DNA of 64,000 nucleotides from Pirellulales bacterium (GTDB lineage: Bacteria > Planctomycetota > Planctomycetia > Pirellulales > S012-138), in NCBI GenBank assembly GCA_028066245.1, contig JALCBR010000003.1:1-64000 (forward strand), read 5' to 3'. The notes beneath the pieces were generated by a model. It was not told the DNA's origin. It did no database searches and saw only the letters and a program-made list of their open reading frames with translations. Of the stretch, positions 18,096 through 27,271 are shown in pieces. Position 1 is the first letter of the stretch; every line of letters starts with the position of its first letter. A program made the position numbers and the translations under genes.

Positions 18096-20816
18096 ATGGG
18101 AATGAAACGATTCCGGTGGGTTGGAATGAGTTGGCTCTTTGTGGTGTTGCTCAGCAGCCATGCACTGGCACAAGTGCAGGACCTGCCATGGCGCAACATC
18201 GGTCCCGCGAACATGGCGGGGCGCGTGATTGATGTCGAAGCGTTGAACGACGATTACCGCTTTGCGTTGATGGCGTCAGCCTCAGGCGGTGTCTGGCTGA
18301 CCAAGAATGCAGGCACCACCTGGACACCCATTTTTGAAAACTACGGCGTTGCGTCGATCGGCGACGTCGCAATCTGCCAGAGCGATCCCGACATCCTTTG
18401 GGTCGGTACGGGGGAAGCCAACAATCGAAATAGTGTCGCCTGGGGAGATGGAGTCTATAAATCGACCGACGGGGGCGAGACTTTTACCAACATGGGACTT
18501 AAAGATACCCATCAGATCGCCCGCATTCGTATCCATCCGGACAACCCAGACGTCGTCTACGTGGCGGCGGCGGGACATCTCTGGGGCTATAGCGGTCGGC
18601 GCGGTTTGTTTAAGACGACCGATGGAGGGAAAACTTGGAGCAAGCTGACCAACGGCTTGCCCAACCACAGCAAAATCGGAGCGAACGACCTTGTCATGGA
18701 TCCCAACGATCCAGACACGCTGTATCTGACCATGTACCAACGTCGCCGCACTTCGTTTCGATACGACGGCGGCAGCCGAGATGGAGGCATCTTCAAATCA
18801 ACCAATGGCGGCCGCTCATGGAAAAAACTGACCAGCGGACTCCCCACTGGTCCCATGGGACGCATCGGATTAGACATTTACGCCAAGAATCCCCAGATTC
18901 TCGTGGCGATTGTGGAAACCGAATTGGACCCCGATGATCCGTTGTACCCGGGAGTCTGGGGAACTGTGCGGGGAGCTGCCAATCGATCGCTGGAAAAACC
19001 GCAGTCGGGAATTTATCGCAGCGAAGACGGTGGAGAGTCGTGGTCGTACCTCAACACCTACAACAACCGCGCATTTTATTTTAGCAAAATTCGCATCAAC
19101 CCCAGTGACGACCAACGCGTCTACGTAATGACGCAGCGTTTTCAAATGTCTAGCGACGGGGGGCGTACACTCAGAGGTTCCGGCCGCGGAATCCACGGTG
19201 ACTACCACGCGATGTGGATCGATCCTCACAATCCGGATCGCTTCTACATCGGCAATGATGGTGGCCTTTCGCTGAGCCATGACCATGGCCGAACCTACAA
19301 CTTCTTTGACAATGTTTGCATTTGTCAATTTTATGCGATTGGTGCAGACATGCGGCAACCGTACTGGGTCTACGGCGGACTGCAAGACAATGGCACCTGG
19401 TCCGGACCCAGCAACAGTCGCGACAGCCGGGGTGTTTTGAACGACCACTGGTTTAGTGTCAGCGGTGGCGATGGCTTCTATGCTCAGATCGATCCTACCG
19501 ACTGGACAACCGTCTACTCAGAAAGCCAAGGCGGCAACATCGGACGCCGGAATGTGCGTACGCGCCAGTCGTCAGGAATTAAGCCCCGCCGCAACAATGT
19601 CATTAACTACGACGAAGTCGTGCCCGATCCGGCTCCCGATTACTACAGCCGGGGACCATTCCGTTTCAATTGGAATGCCCCCATCCATTTGTCGCCTCAC
19701 AACCCCCATACGGTCTACTTTGGCGGCAACTACCTGTTCAAGTCGGTGGATCGCGGTGATACCTGGAAGATCATCAGCCCTGATCTATCGACGAACAACT
19801 CCGAAAAGATGAAGCCTAGCGGCGGCATCAACCCTGACAATACGGCTGCCGAGTTCCACGGCACTGTTGTCACGATTTCCGAATCGCCGCTGACGCAAGG
19901 TGTTGTCTGGGTGGGCACAGACGATGGGAACGTCCAGGTGACGCGTGATGACGGAGTGACTTGGACCGACGTGACCAAAAATCTAGAAACCGTGCCTGCC
20001 GAGCTGTGGGTCAGTCGCGTCGAAGCTTCGCACTTCGATCCGGCAACTGCGTACGTATCGGTTGATGGCCACCGCAGCGATGATTTTACGCCGTATGTCC
20101 TCAAAACGACCGACTACGGTCAGACGTGGGAGCTGATATCGACTGATCTGCCCGCCGGACACAGCGTGTACGTCGTTCGGGAAGATGCCAAGAACCGAGA
20201 CCTCTTGTTTGTGGGTACGGAATTCAGCGTGTTCTATTCCCTGGATGGAGGTCAATCGTGGAATAGTTTGTTGAACAACATGCCCAATGTGGCGTTTCAC
20301 GATTTGTTGATCCACCCTCGCGACAATGATCTGATCGCTGGGACGCACGGTCGCGGCATTTGGATTATGGATAACATCACACCCCTGCAACAATTGACCG
20401 CCGCCGTGCGCCAACGGCCGGCGCATTTGTTTCAGCCACGGCCAGCGGTTAAATGGCTTTCGATCAGCAGAGGCGGATCGCGAGGCCAGCAATTTTTTTC
20501 TGGTGACAATCCGTCTCAAGGCGCTGTGATCGACTACTATCTCGCCGAGGAGGTTGCAGGGGAAGTTCGCCTAGAGATATCGAATGTGACCGGCGATCGG
20601 CGCTTCCGTACGGAAGTACCGGCAACCGCGGGACTTCATCGATTCCGCTGGGATTTCCAGCTCAATCGAACCGGCCGTGGCCAGCAAGGGCGTGGTCGGC
20701 AGCGCAGAAGTACGGCGGGCGCGGGGCAGTACCGCGTGACGTTAACTGTTGGCGACCAGCAATTCACGCGCCAACTCGTCGTTGAGGATGACCCGATGTT
20801 GACCGACAATCAGTGA
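18096..20816 (+). CDS. Secreted VPS10/BNR-type beta-propeller protein 1
   Basis: Secreted 906-residue protein with a Sec signal peptide (residues 1-26, ending SHALAQ) and a long series of BNR/Asp-box repeats of the sortilin-VPS10 type. Repeated units have the form VYKSTDGGETF, LFKTTDGGKTW, IFKSTNGGRSW and VTRDDGVTWTD. It also has the conserved NIGPANMAGRV and ASASGGVWLTKNAGTTW start. Such proteins are glycosidase-like propellers but usually lack a proven activity. The C-terminal region (about residues 865-885) is Arg/Gly/Gln-rich. It is paralogous to the propeller at 31386-33758 and separated from it by the glycan operon. Confidence 0.88.
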   Translation: MGMKRFRWVGMSWLFVVLLSSHALAQVQDLPWRNIGPANMAGRVIDVEALNDDYRFALMASASGGVWLTKNAGTTWTPIFENYGVASIGDVAICQSDPDILWVGTGEANNRNSVAWGDGVYKSTDGGETFTNMGLKDTHQIARIRIHPDNPDVVYVAAAGHLWGYSGRRGLFKTTDGGKTWSKLTNGLPNHSKIGANDLVMDPNDPDTLYLTMYQRRRTSFRYDGGSRDGGIFKSTNGGRSWKKLTSGLPTGPMGRIGLDIYAKNPQILVAIVETELDPDDPLYPGVWGTVRGAANRSLEKPQSGIYRSEDGGESWSYLNTYNNRAFYFSKIRINPSDDQRVYVMTQRFQMSSDGGRTLRGSGRGIHGDYHAMWIDPHNPDRFYIGNDGGLSLSHDHGRTYNFFDNVCICQFYAIGADMRQPYWVYGGLQDNGTWSGPSNSRDSRGVLNDHWFSVSGGDGFYAQIDPTDWTTVYSESQGGNIGRRNVRTRQSSGIKPRRNNVINYDEVVPDPAPDYYSRGPFRFNWNAPIHLSPHNPHTVYFGGNYLFKSVDRGDTWKIISPDLSTNNSEKMKPSGGINPDNTAAEFHGTVVTISESPLTQGVVWVGTDDGNVQVTRDDGVTWTDVTKNLETVPAELWVSRVEASHFDPATAYVSVDGHRSDDFTPYVLKTTDYGQTWELISTDLPAGHSVYVVREDAKNRDLLFVGTEFSVFYSLDGGQSWNSLLNNMPNVAFHDLLIHPRDNDLIAGTHGRGIWIMDNITPLQQLTAAVRQRPAHLFQPRPAVKWLSISRGGSRGQQFFSGDNPSQGAVIDYYLAEEVAGEVRLEISNVTGDRRFRTEVPATAGLHRFRWDFQLNRTGRGQQGRGRQRRSTAGAGQYRVTLTVGDQQFTRQLVVEDDPMLTDNQ

Positions 20817-20859
20817 ACCGTCCTTCGGTGAACTGACAAATCGCTTTGTCATCCATATA

Positions 20860-20903
20860 CGCTCTGGTGCACCTGAGACAGCATTCTCAGGTGTGCCAGA
20901 GCG
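20860..20903. terminator. Bidirectional terminator
   Basis: Near-perfect stem: 19-base arms (20860-20878 and 20885-20903, two G-U pairs) around a 6-base loop, followed on the plus strand by ATTTTTCTT. It lies between propeller 1 and the convergent glycosyltransferase, so it can end both transcripts. Confidence 0.9.
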
Positions 20904-20911
20904 ATTTTTCT

Positions 20912-22288
20912 TTACCCGCTTTGCCGACTGGCGTTCAGCGATGGCTCATTGTCCAGGCAGGCCATCACCGTTTGGAACAGTGACCGCAATGTACAACGAT
21001 CAGCAACACATTCGTGCATCCAACGGGCAATCTCCTGACGCTCTTCGGGCCGCGTCAGGAAGTGATCAATCTTCTGGTTGAGTTCCTCAACGTTGTCATA
21101 GAGGATTTGATTGATGTCGGTTCCAAACAATCGCACGAGATCAGCTTTGCGATCACAAAGCGCGAACCCCCCTGCGGCAACGCAATCAATGAACTTGGAG
21201 GGCGTGCCTTCATGGATCAGCCCGTTGCTGACGCACACGTTGATCTGAGAACCCGCGTATACCTTCGGCAACTCGTCAAAATGGTGTGCTTCCCCGGCGA
21301 ATTTGAGATTGGGGTACCGTGCCAGCAACTCCCGGCTGTCCGGATCCGCGAACAGGCCGTATAGGCTGACTTCGTGATTGATTCCACCCAACACAGCAAG
21401 CCGAGCAAGTGAATTGATGGCCGATGCGGACATCAATCGATAGAGATCAAAGAACTCCGAGAATTTCATTGGCTCGGCGTTGCGCATTGCCTTGACCAAA
21501 AGTTTCCAGGTTGGTCGGTGCAATTGTTTTGTCTTGACGGCGCAGATATCTTCAATCAACCGGCGTGACTCTTCGGCTTGGTATCGAGCGTCCGCTTCCA
21601 GCAGTTTGAGATAGATATTGCCTACAAAGCTCACGTCAGCGGTGAGTGGTTTTTCCTCGCCAGATGCGCCGACGTCCAGGAAAGCACTGTATGTTGCCAC
21701 GGGATGCCAACACACCCGGCCGGCATCGAGAATTCCCAACTCATCCAGAACGGTCACCTGTCCACTATCCCAGGCGATGTGCCGCATGTTGCGATGGCTC
21801 ATCAGCTCTTTGAACCACGGCGGCGGTGAGGGAGCTCCAGCCGCGTGACTTTCGGCGCCTTCGGTCAACTTCACGTATCGCTTGAAGTCACGGCGCGCGC
21901 GGAACTTTCCGGCAAGCCCCCGTGGATAGACACGTTCCCGGTTGCCGCCCCATCCATTCGGCTTGGGTTCAAAAAACGTCGTCACTGCCCAGAGCGGATC
22001 ATCCCATAGACAAATTAACGGAATGTCTTGTTCCAACAAATCCGGCAGGTCAACCAACGCCAGCAACAGGTAGTTGAAATTAGCGGAGAGCATTGCGTCC
22101 GGCCTGGCAGCCCGAATCTGGCTCATCACACTGCGGGGCTCGGCGGTGACGTCTGAAAGGCGCACGACCATGACATCAATGTCAAGCGCTTCAAGCGTGT
22201 TCACCATCTCCTGCAATCGGAGCAGCATCAGCGTTTCCCACGGACCGGAAAACCCGTCATTGCAGAAGAAGACAAAACGGCGTTTCAT
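20912..22288 (-). CDS. Glycosyltransferase, CgeB-like
   Basis: A 458-residue cytoplasmic glycosyltransferase of the CgeB/GT1_2 kind, expected to move a sugar onto a glycan. It starts FVFFCNDGFSGPWETLMLLR, and the C-terminal half has the donor-binding pattern (HEGTPSKFIDCVAAGGFALC, then NVEELNQKIDHFL). The start at 22288 is chosen for its GGAAAG; another ATG lies at 22327. It is the last gene of the minus-strand glycan operon, ending 9 bases from the bidirectional terminator. Donor and acceptor are unknown. Confidence 0.78.
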   Translation of the reverse strand: MKRRFVFFCNDGFSGPWETLMLLRLQEMVNTLEALDIDVMVVRLSDVTAEPRSVMSQIRAARPDAMLSANFNYLLLALVDLPDLLEQDIPLICLWDDPLWAVTTFFEPKPNGWGGNRERVYPRGLAGKFRARRDFKRYVKLTEGAESHAAGAPSPPPWFKELMSHRNMRHIAWDSGQVTVLDELGILDAGRVCWHPVATYSAFLDVGASGEEKPLTADVSFVGNIYLKLLEADARYQAEESRRLIEDICAVKTKQLHRPTWKLLVKAMRNAEPMKFSEFFDLYRLMSASAINSLARLAVLGGINHEVSLYGLFADPDSRELLARYPNLKFAGEAHHFDELPKVYAGSQINVCVSNGLIHEGTPSKFIDCVAAGGFALCDRKADLVRLFGTDINQILYDNVEELNQKIDHFLTRPEERQEIARWMHECVADRCTLRSLFQTVMACLDNEPSLNASRQSG

Positions 22289-22354
22289 GGGAACTTTCCG
22301 GGGCAGTGGATGTTCGTTGTCCCCCATTTGAGCCGGATTCAGTCTAGCGCTAGG

Positions 22355-23509
22355 CTAGGCGGCTTGGCGACTTCCATGATGGAGCGCATCCTTTAGCGCT
22401 TGGACAACCTGGTCTACGTCTGCGAATTCCATCCGCGGATAGAACGGCAGCGAAATCGCCTGTCCTCCGATCCTCTCGGCGTGAGGAAACTCGCCGCCGA
22501 CAAATCCAAATCGCCGTTTGAAATACGTCAGCAAGTGAATGGCGCGGTAGTTCACAGTCACGCCAATACCATTGGCTTGTAGGTCTTGCAGTAGTTCATC
22601 CCGGCGCGCCTCCGAAACCCAAATTGTTTGCAAGTGGTGGGCATGTTTTACTTCCGGCAGATCAGCCGGGCCGGAGATACCATCAAGCTCGCGGAGGTGT
22701 TCCCGATAATAGTCCGCTAATTTTTGACGGCGTTCCCAATTCTCATCCAGGCGCGCTAACTGTGGGCGCAGCAGAGCAGCCTGCAAGTTATCCATGTTGT
22801 ACTTCCAGCCGAAGTCCACCATGTCCCAATGCGTGTAGCCTTCGCGAGCGCGGTCGGCGGCGTTCTTAGTCATTCCGTGGAGTCGCAAGGGACGCAAGCG
22901 ATTGGCCAGCTCTTGATCATTCGTGGCAATGGCTCCGCCTTCTCCGCAAGTCAAGTTCTTGGTTGCATAGAAAGAGAAGCAAACCGTCTCAGCCAGATCA
23001 CCGGGGCGCACGCCGGCACGGCTTCCTTCCACGCAATGCGCCGCATCTTCGATCAGCTTGACGTCATGTTGATTGGCCAATGCGCGTAATTCTTGCATGT
23101 CGCACATCTGCCCGTAGAGGTGAACCGGGATGATGGCTTTAGTCCGAGGCGTGATTGCCTTAGCTACTTGCTCAACATCCAAATTACCCGTTTCCGGCTC
23201 GACATCCGCAAACACAGGCGTGGCCCCTGCTTGGATGACGGCCGTTGCGGTGGCGATAAAGGTCAACGGCGTGGTGATCACTTCATCGCCTGGGCCGATC
23301 CCCAGCGCTTCAAGCGAGAGTTGCAACGCGGCCGTGCAACTGGTCACAGCAACGACATGCTTGCGGCCCAGGTAGCTCGCCAGTTCGCGCTCGAAGGCGG
23401 CGACGGTTTCGCCGGTCGTCAGGATCGGATCAGCCAGTGCCTGCGTGATCGCCTGCACTTCGGCCGGCCCAAGATCATGTTGATAGAACGGGATGGATCG
23501 CTGATTCAT
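22355..23509 (-). CDS. DegT/DnrJ/EryC1/StrS sugar aminotransferase
   Basis: PLP aminotransferase of 384 residues acting on a keto nucleotide sugar. The PLP lysine lies in SFYATKNLTCGEGGAIAT, with the preceding IEDAAHCVEG acid and the start motif IPFYQHDLGPAEVQAI. The ATG at 23509 is chosen because the conserved N-terminus begins there. The gene is 49 bases downstream of the dehydratase, which would supply its substrate, and upstream of the glycosyltransferase. The product is probably a 4-amino-4,6-dideoxy or 3-amino sugar; which one is not visible. Confidence 0.93.
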   Translation of the reverse strand: MNQRSIPFYQHDLGPAEVQAITQALADPILTTGETVAAFERELASYLGRKHVVAVTSCTAALQLSLEALGIGPGDEVITTPLTFIATATAVIQAGATPVFADVEPETGNLDVEQVAKAITPRTKAIIPVHLYGQMCDMQELRALANQHDVKLIEDAAHCVEGSRAGVRPGDLAETVCFSFYATKNLTCGEGGAIATNDQELANRLRPLRLHGMTKNAADRAREGYTHWDMVDFGWKYNMDNLQAALLRPQLARLDENWERRQKLADYYREHLRELDGISGPADLPEVKHAHHLQTIWVSEARRDELLQDLQANGIGVTVNYRAIHLLTYFKRRFGFVGGEFPHAERIGGQAISLPFYPRMEFADVDQVVQALKDALHHGSRQAA

Positions 23510-23558
23510 GGTCCCCAACTGTCGTTTCGAACGGTCCATCATTTGCCGTGCAGCGACG

Positions 23559-24593
23559 TCAAGCCGCCCTCCGCTGTGCGGGACGCTCCTGCGGAGCGGG
23601 CGTATCTCGCGTCCAGAGTTGGTGCTGCCAGCGAGCAGGGTTGGCCACGTACCAATCGATGGTCATTTGCAATGCATCCGCGAACGATGTCGGCGGATCC
23701 CAGTCGATCAGTTGTTCCGCTTTTGCGCAATCCGCCGTGTGGCGGAAAACCTGACCAGGGCGATCACCAACGCACTGAATCAAGCTCTTGGGTTTGCCCA
23801 TAGCATCCAAGACTGCATGAGCAATCTCCAATACGGAGAGATGCGATTGGGCTCCCAGGTTGATCGCTTCACCAGCAATCTTATTGATGTCGCAATGCAA
23901 GATTCTGTCCAACCCTTCACAGGTGTCAGCAACAAACGTGAAATCGCGCATGGCTTCGCCCTGGCCGTGGACCGGCAATGGTTCTCCGGAAAGCGCGTTG
24001 GTGATGAATCGCGGAATAACTTTCTCAATGTGCTGCTTGGGTCCAAATTGATTGAACGGACGAATAATCACCGCGGGAAGGCCATAGGTGCACCAGTACG
24101 AGTACACCAGTCGATCTGCGCCAGCTTTGGCACTGGCGTACGGGCTCATCGGCAACAGGGGGTGCTCTTCATCCATGCGAACCGACTCCGCCGTTCCATA
24201 GACTTCGGACGTGGAGATATGAATGAATCGCTCGACGGTGTCGCGGTGCTTCAGAATGGCGTTGGCGATCACTTGTGTTCCGAGCACGTCAGTCTGGAAG
24301 AACTGGTAGTTGTCATAGATGGAGCGCGTGACATGAGTCTCAGCGGCAAAGTGCACAATCATGTCAGCGCGTTCAACCAGGCTCTCGACCATGGCGGCAT
24401 TGCAGACATTGCCGTACCAGAATTCCAGCCGGCCTCCACTTTCGCGATAATCGACCGGCAGGTTCTCCACGTTGCCTGCGTACGTCAGCGTATCCAGTAC
24501 CAGCAAGCGGTAGTCGGGATACTTCGTGTAGAGATGATCGACAAAATTGCTGCCGATGAAGCCTGCACCGCCGGTAATGAGAAGCGTTTTCAT
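23559..24593 (-). CDS. NAD-dependent sugar 4,6-dehydratase/epimerase
   Basis: Extended SDR of 344 residues acting on a nucleotide sugar. It has the dinucleotide motif TGGAGFIGSN and YASAK as the YxxxK pair. The active-site segment reads ISTSEVYGTAE instead of STDEVYG of RmlB. This pattern, and the following SPYASAK and RPFNQFGP, recall LegB-type 4,6-dehydratases and UDP-glucuronate decarboxylases, so the exact reaction is uncertain. The ATG at 24593 overlaps the wbqC-like stop by four bases (ATGA), so the genes are coupled. Confidence 0.87.
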   Translation of the reverse strand: MKTLLITGGAGFIGSNFVDHLYTKYPDYRLLVLDTLTYAGNVENLPVDYRESGGRLEFWYGNVCNAAMVESLVERADMIVHFAAETHVTRSIYDNYQFFQTDVLGTQVIANAILKHRDTVERFIHISTSEVYGTAESVRMDEEHPLLPMSPYASAKAGADRLVYSYWCTYGLPAVIIRPFNQFGPKQHIEKVIPRFITNALSGEPLPVHGQGEAMRDFTFVADTCEGLDRILHCDINKIAGEAINLGAQSHLSVLEIAHAVLDAMGKPKSLIQCVGDRPGQVFRHTADCAKAEQLIDWDPPTSFADALQMTIDWYVANPARWQHQLWTRDTPAPQERPAQRRAA

Positions 24594-25288
24594 GAACAGA
24601 GAATCTCCAGGCTGCGTGGTCCACAATTCAGCAACAAGTCGATGATCGACAAATGAGACGCAAACTCGCCGTGCGGCTGCTGATAGGTTGGGTGTTGGTA
24701 GTCTTGGTATTCCAATGTGATGTCGTGCTGGTCAAAAACGCGCTGATCGATGTAATCTCTCCCCGCAGCTCCTTCAAAGAAGTGGTTGGCTCCAATCTCT
24801 CGGCAGATGTTGACCAACCGTTCCGTGGCTCGCCCTTCAACCTGCAACTCGGAAGAGAAGAGAATTGTTCTTTCCAACCCCAGCCGCTTGAGGATCTCCC
24901 GCAGGGCGAAGACGTTCAGGTCCAGCAGAAAGTCCCAATCTTGATCGTAAATCTTGTGAAGCAGATCTTCATGCTCGGCAAAGTAAGCTGCCTTGGCATA
25001 GCTTTGTTGGATTGAGGAAACGTGCTTGCGCGCCCAATTGCGCGAGTTCTCTACCCGAACGTCACGAATGGTTGTTCCCAAGGTGGCTTTGACGGGCACG
25101 GTCAGCCACTTAATTCCGGCTGCTGTCTTGATCCGATTCCGATTTCGCCACGAGTTCTTATCAAACTGCGCATCGTCGTACAAGACGAAGGTGTCCGCGC
25201 GATGGATCTGCGCAATGTAGCCCAGCCAAGGTAGAAAGCTTGGTTGCAGGATCCCGGCAACATGTGCCTTGCTATCAACCGCAGCCAT
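24590..25288 (-). CDS. WbqC family protein
   Basis: A 232-residue member of the WbqC-like family, found in polysaccharide gene clusters, biochemical role not settled. Recognisable segments are ILQPSFLPWLGYIAQIHRAD, FVLYDDAQFDKNSWRNRNRI and the C-terminal HPTYQQPHGEFASHLSIIDL. It sits between asnB and the dehydratase, separated from asnB by 115 bases and overlapping the dehydratase by four. The neighbourhood suggests a role in sugar acyl or amide decoration. Confidence 0.85.
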   Translation of the reverse strand: MAAVDSKAHVAGILQPSFLPWLGYIAQIHRADTFVLYDDAQFDKNSWRNRNRIKTAAGIKWLTVPVKATLGTTIRDVRVENSRNWARKHVSSIQQSYAKAAYFAEHEDLLHKIYDQDWDFLLDLNVFALREILKRLGLERTILFSSELQVEGRATERLVNICREIGANHFFEGAAGRDYIDQRVFDQHDITLEYQDYQHPTYQQPHGEFASHLSIIDLLLNCGPRSLEILCS

Positions 25289-25403
25289 GAGCGTTTTCTC
25301 TCTGAGGAGCTATACAAAGGAATTTTCCAAATAGCGGTTTGGCCGATGACTGTCGTTTTCAATGCGAAATCACTGCTAGCATGCCGCGGAAGTTTAAACG
25401 GAT

Positions 25404-27269
25404 TTAGGCGGCCAGCCGCGCGGAGCGGAACTGCCGATGCCAGGCTTGGAAGTGCAGCAGTGCAAGCACTTGGTTGGCCTTCTGCGTTTGCCCGGCATGG
25501 AACTCGTTGAGCAGTTCCGTCACGTAGACAGGATTGAAAAGCCCGTGTTCGGCCAAGCGGTTGGGGTGCAACTCGGCACGCGTGAATTCTCTCAGTGCTG
25601 ATGTCAACCAATTGTTGATTGGCAGAACGAATCCCTCTTTGGGACGAAACACCATCTCACGCGGCAGGTACCGCGCCGCCGCCTGCTTGAGGAGATACTT
25701 GGTTTCCCCGTTGCGGATCTTCCAACAATCGGGCAGCCGTGCGACAAACTCAACCAGCTTTGTATCCAGGAAGGCGCTGCGGACCTCCAGTGAATGCGCC
25801 ATCGACAGTCGGTCGACGAAGGTCAACACTTGATCCGGAAGCAACGTCCGGAACTCAACACCCAGGATCCGGTTGAGCGGTCCTCCGCCGGCGTGCATCT
25901 CAAAATCGCGACGGAGCCAGCCTGCTGTGCTCGTTCCCTCCAGGGCCGTACGGATTTCGTTCGAATACAGGGCTCGTTTTTCTTCTTCGGAAAACACGAA
26001 CAGCTTTGAACGCCACTCCCAATCTTCTTCTGCGGCCAGGCGCTTGAGAAATGGAACCTGGTCCTGGAACGGACGGATGAGATCCTTGTTCTTGGTGCGC
26101 CGATACTCCTCCCAATTGGCCAACGGTTGGGCCAGGCGGTGCGTCAGGTAGCTTCCAAACAACTCATCAGCGCCATCGCCTGCCAGCGCGACTTTGACGT
26201 GCTGGCTGATTAATTCCGCCAGGAAATACGTGGAAACGACACCGGAAAACGGCTCATCGAACGCCGCAGCGATTGCGGGCAGCCGTTGTGGAAAATCATC
26301 GAAGCTGAGTGCCAACTCGTGATGCTCGGTCTTGTAGCGCTCAGAGACCCATCGGGCCCAATAGCTGTCTGTTTGTTTGTTCTCGGTTGAACTGTCCGCT
26401 TGGTATCCCAAGGTAAATGTCTTGATCGCCTGGGAGGATAGTTCCGCAGCCAGCACGGTGGACAGTGCTGAGTCCACGCCACCGCTTAGGAAGAACCCAA
26501 TCGGTACGTCAGCTCTCAACCTGCGCCTGACACCATCCCGCAGCAGTGACAACAACTCATCAACGAGTTCTTCTTCGGCCGCATCTTCCATCGCCAAATC
26601 CGGCTCGAACGATAGCTCCCAGTACCGTTCAATCCGCAATGGTCGCCCCGGACGATAGATCAACCGGTGCGCTGGCGGTAGTATCCGGATGCCTTCAAAG
26701 ATAGACAGGGGATGTGGAACGTGTTTCAAGCTCAAGTAGTGGTGCAAGGCTTGAAGGTTGATCCGCGGGGAGAATCCTGGAATCATCAACAGCGCTTTGA
26801 TCTCGCTGGCAAAGTAGAGTGAATCGCCTTGCTGGACATAGTACAGCGGTTTCTTGCCCATCCGATCACGGGCTAGCAAGCCAATTCTGGCTTGTTCATC
26901 CCACACCGCCACGGCAAACATTCCGTCGATCTCGCTGACCAAGTCCGTGCCGTGTTCTTCCCACAGGTGCGGCAGCACCTCTGTGTCACACTTTGTCAAC
27001 AGCCGATGCCCTTGAGCGAGCAGGTCCGCTCGAACGTCTTGGTAGTTGTAGAGTTCTCCGTTTTGCGCAGCCCAGATGGTTTCGTACTCGTTGGCGACTG
27101 GTTGGCGGCCATGTTCAACATCCAGAATGGAGAGCCGCCGTGCACCCAGCGTGAAGTGCAAACCGGCAATGACTTGCCCGTCATCCGGACCGCGATGCAC
27201 AAGCCGGGACAACATGGCTTCGGCGGTCGGCCGGTCAGGGCGTCCAAAGACTCCGCAAATTCCACACAT
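25404..27269 (-). CDS. asnB: Asparagine synthase (glutamine-hydrolysing) type amidotransferase
   Basis: A 621-residue enzyme with an N-terminal glutaminase domain (nucleophile Cys2 in MCGICGVFG, RGPDDG, NGELYNY) and a synthetase domain with the PP-loop SGGVDSALS and the GDGADELFGSY motif. It uses glutamine and ATP to amidate a carboxylate. In glycan clusters such proteins often amidate a uronic acid or an acyl group instead of aspartate; that is inferred from location here. It starts two bases after the stop of the membrane protein gene. Confidence 0.92.
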   Translation of the reverse strand: MCGICGVFGRPDRPTAEAMLSRLVHRGPDDGQVIAGLHFTLGARRLSILDVEHGRQPVANEYETIWAAQNGELYNYQDVRADLLAQGHRLLTKCDTEVLPHLWEEHGTDLVSEIDGMFAVAVWDEQARIGLLARDRMGKKPLYYVQQGDSLYFASEIKALLMIPGFSPRINLQALHHYLSLKHVPHPLSIFEGIRILPPAHRLIYRPGRPLRIERYWELSFEPDLAMEDAAEEELVDELLSLLRDGVRRRLRADVPIGFFLSGGVDSALSTVLAAELSSQAIKTFTLGYQADSSTENKQTDSYWARWVSERYKTEHHELALSFDDFPQRLPAIAAAFDEPFSGVVSTYFLAELISQHVKVALAGDGADELFGSYLTHRLAQPLANWEEYRRTKNKDLIRPFQDQVPFLKRLAAEEDWEWRSKLFVFSEEEKRALYSNEIRTALEGTSTAGWLRRDFEMHAGGGPLNRILGVEFRTLLPDQVLTFVDRLSMAHSLEVRSAFLDTKLVEFVARLPDCWKIRNGETKYLLKQAAARYLPREMVFRPKEGFVLPINNWLTSALREFTRAELHPNRLAEHGLFNPVYVTELLNEFHAGQTQKANQVLALLHFQAWHRQFRSARLAA

Positions 27270-27271
27270 GG

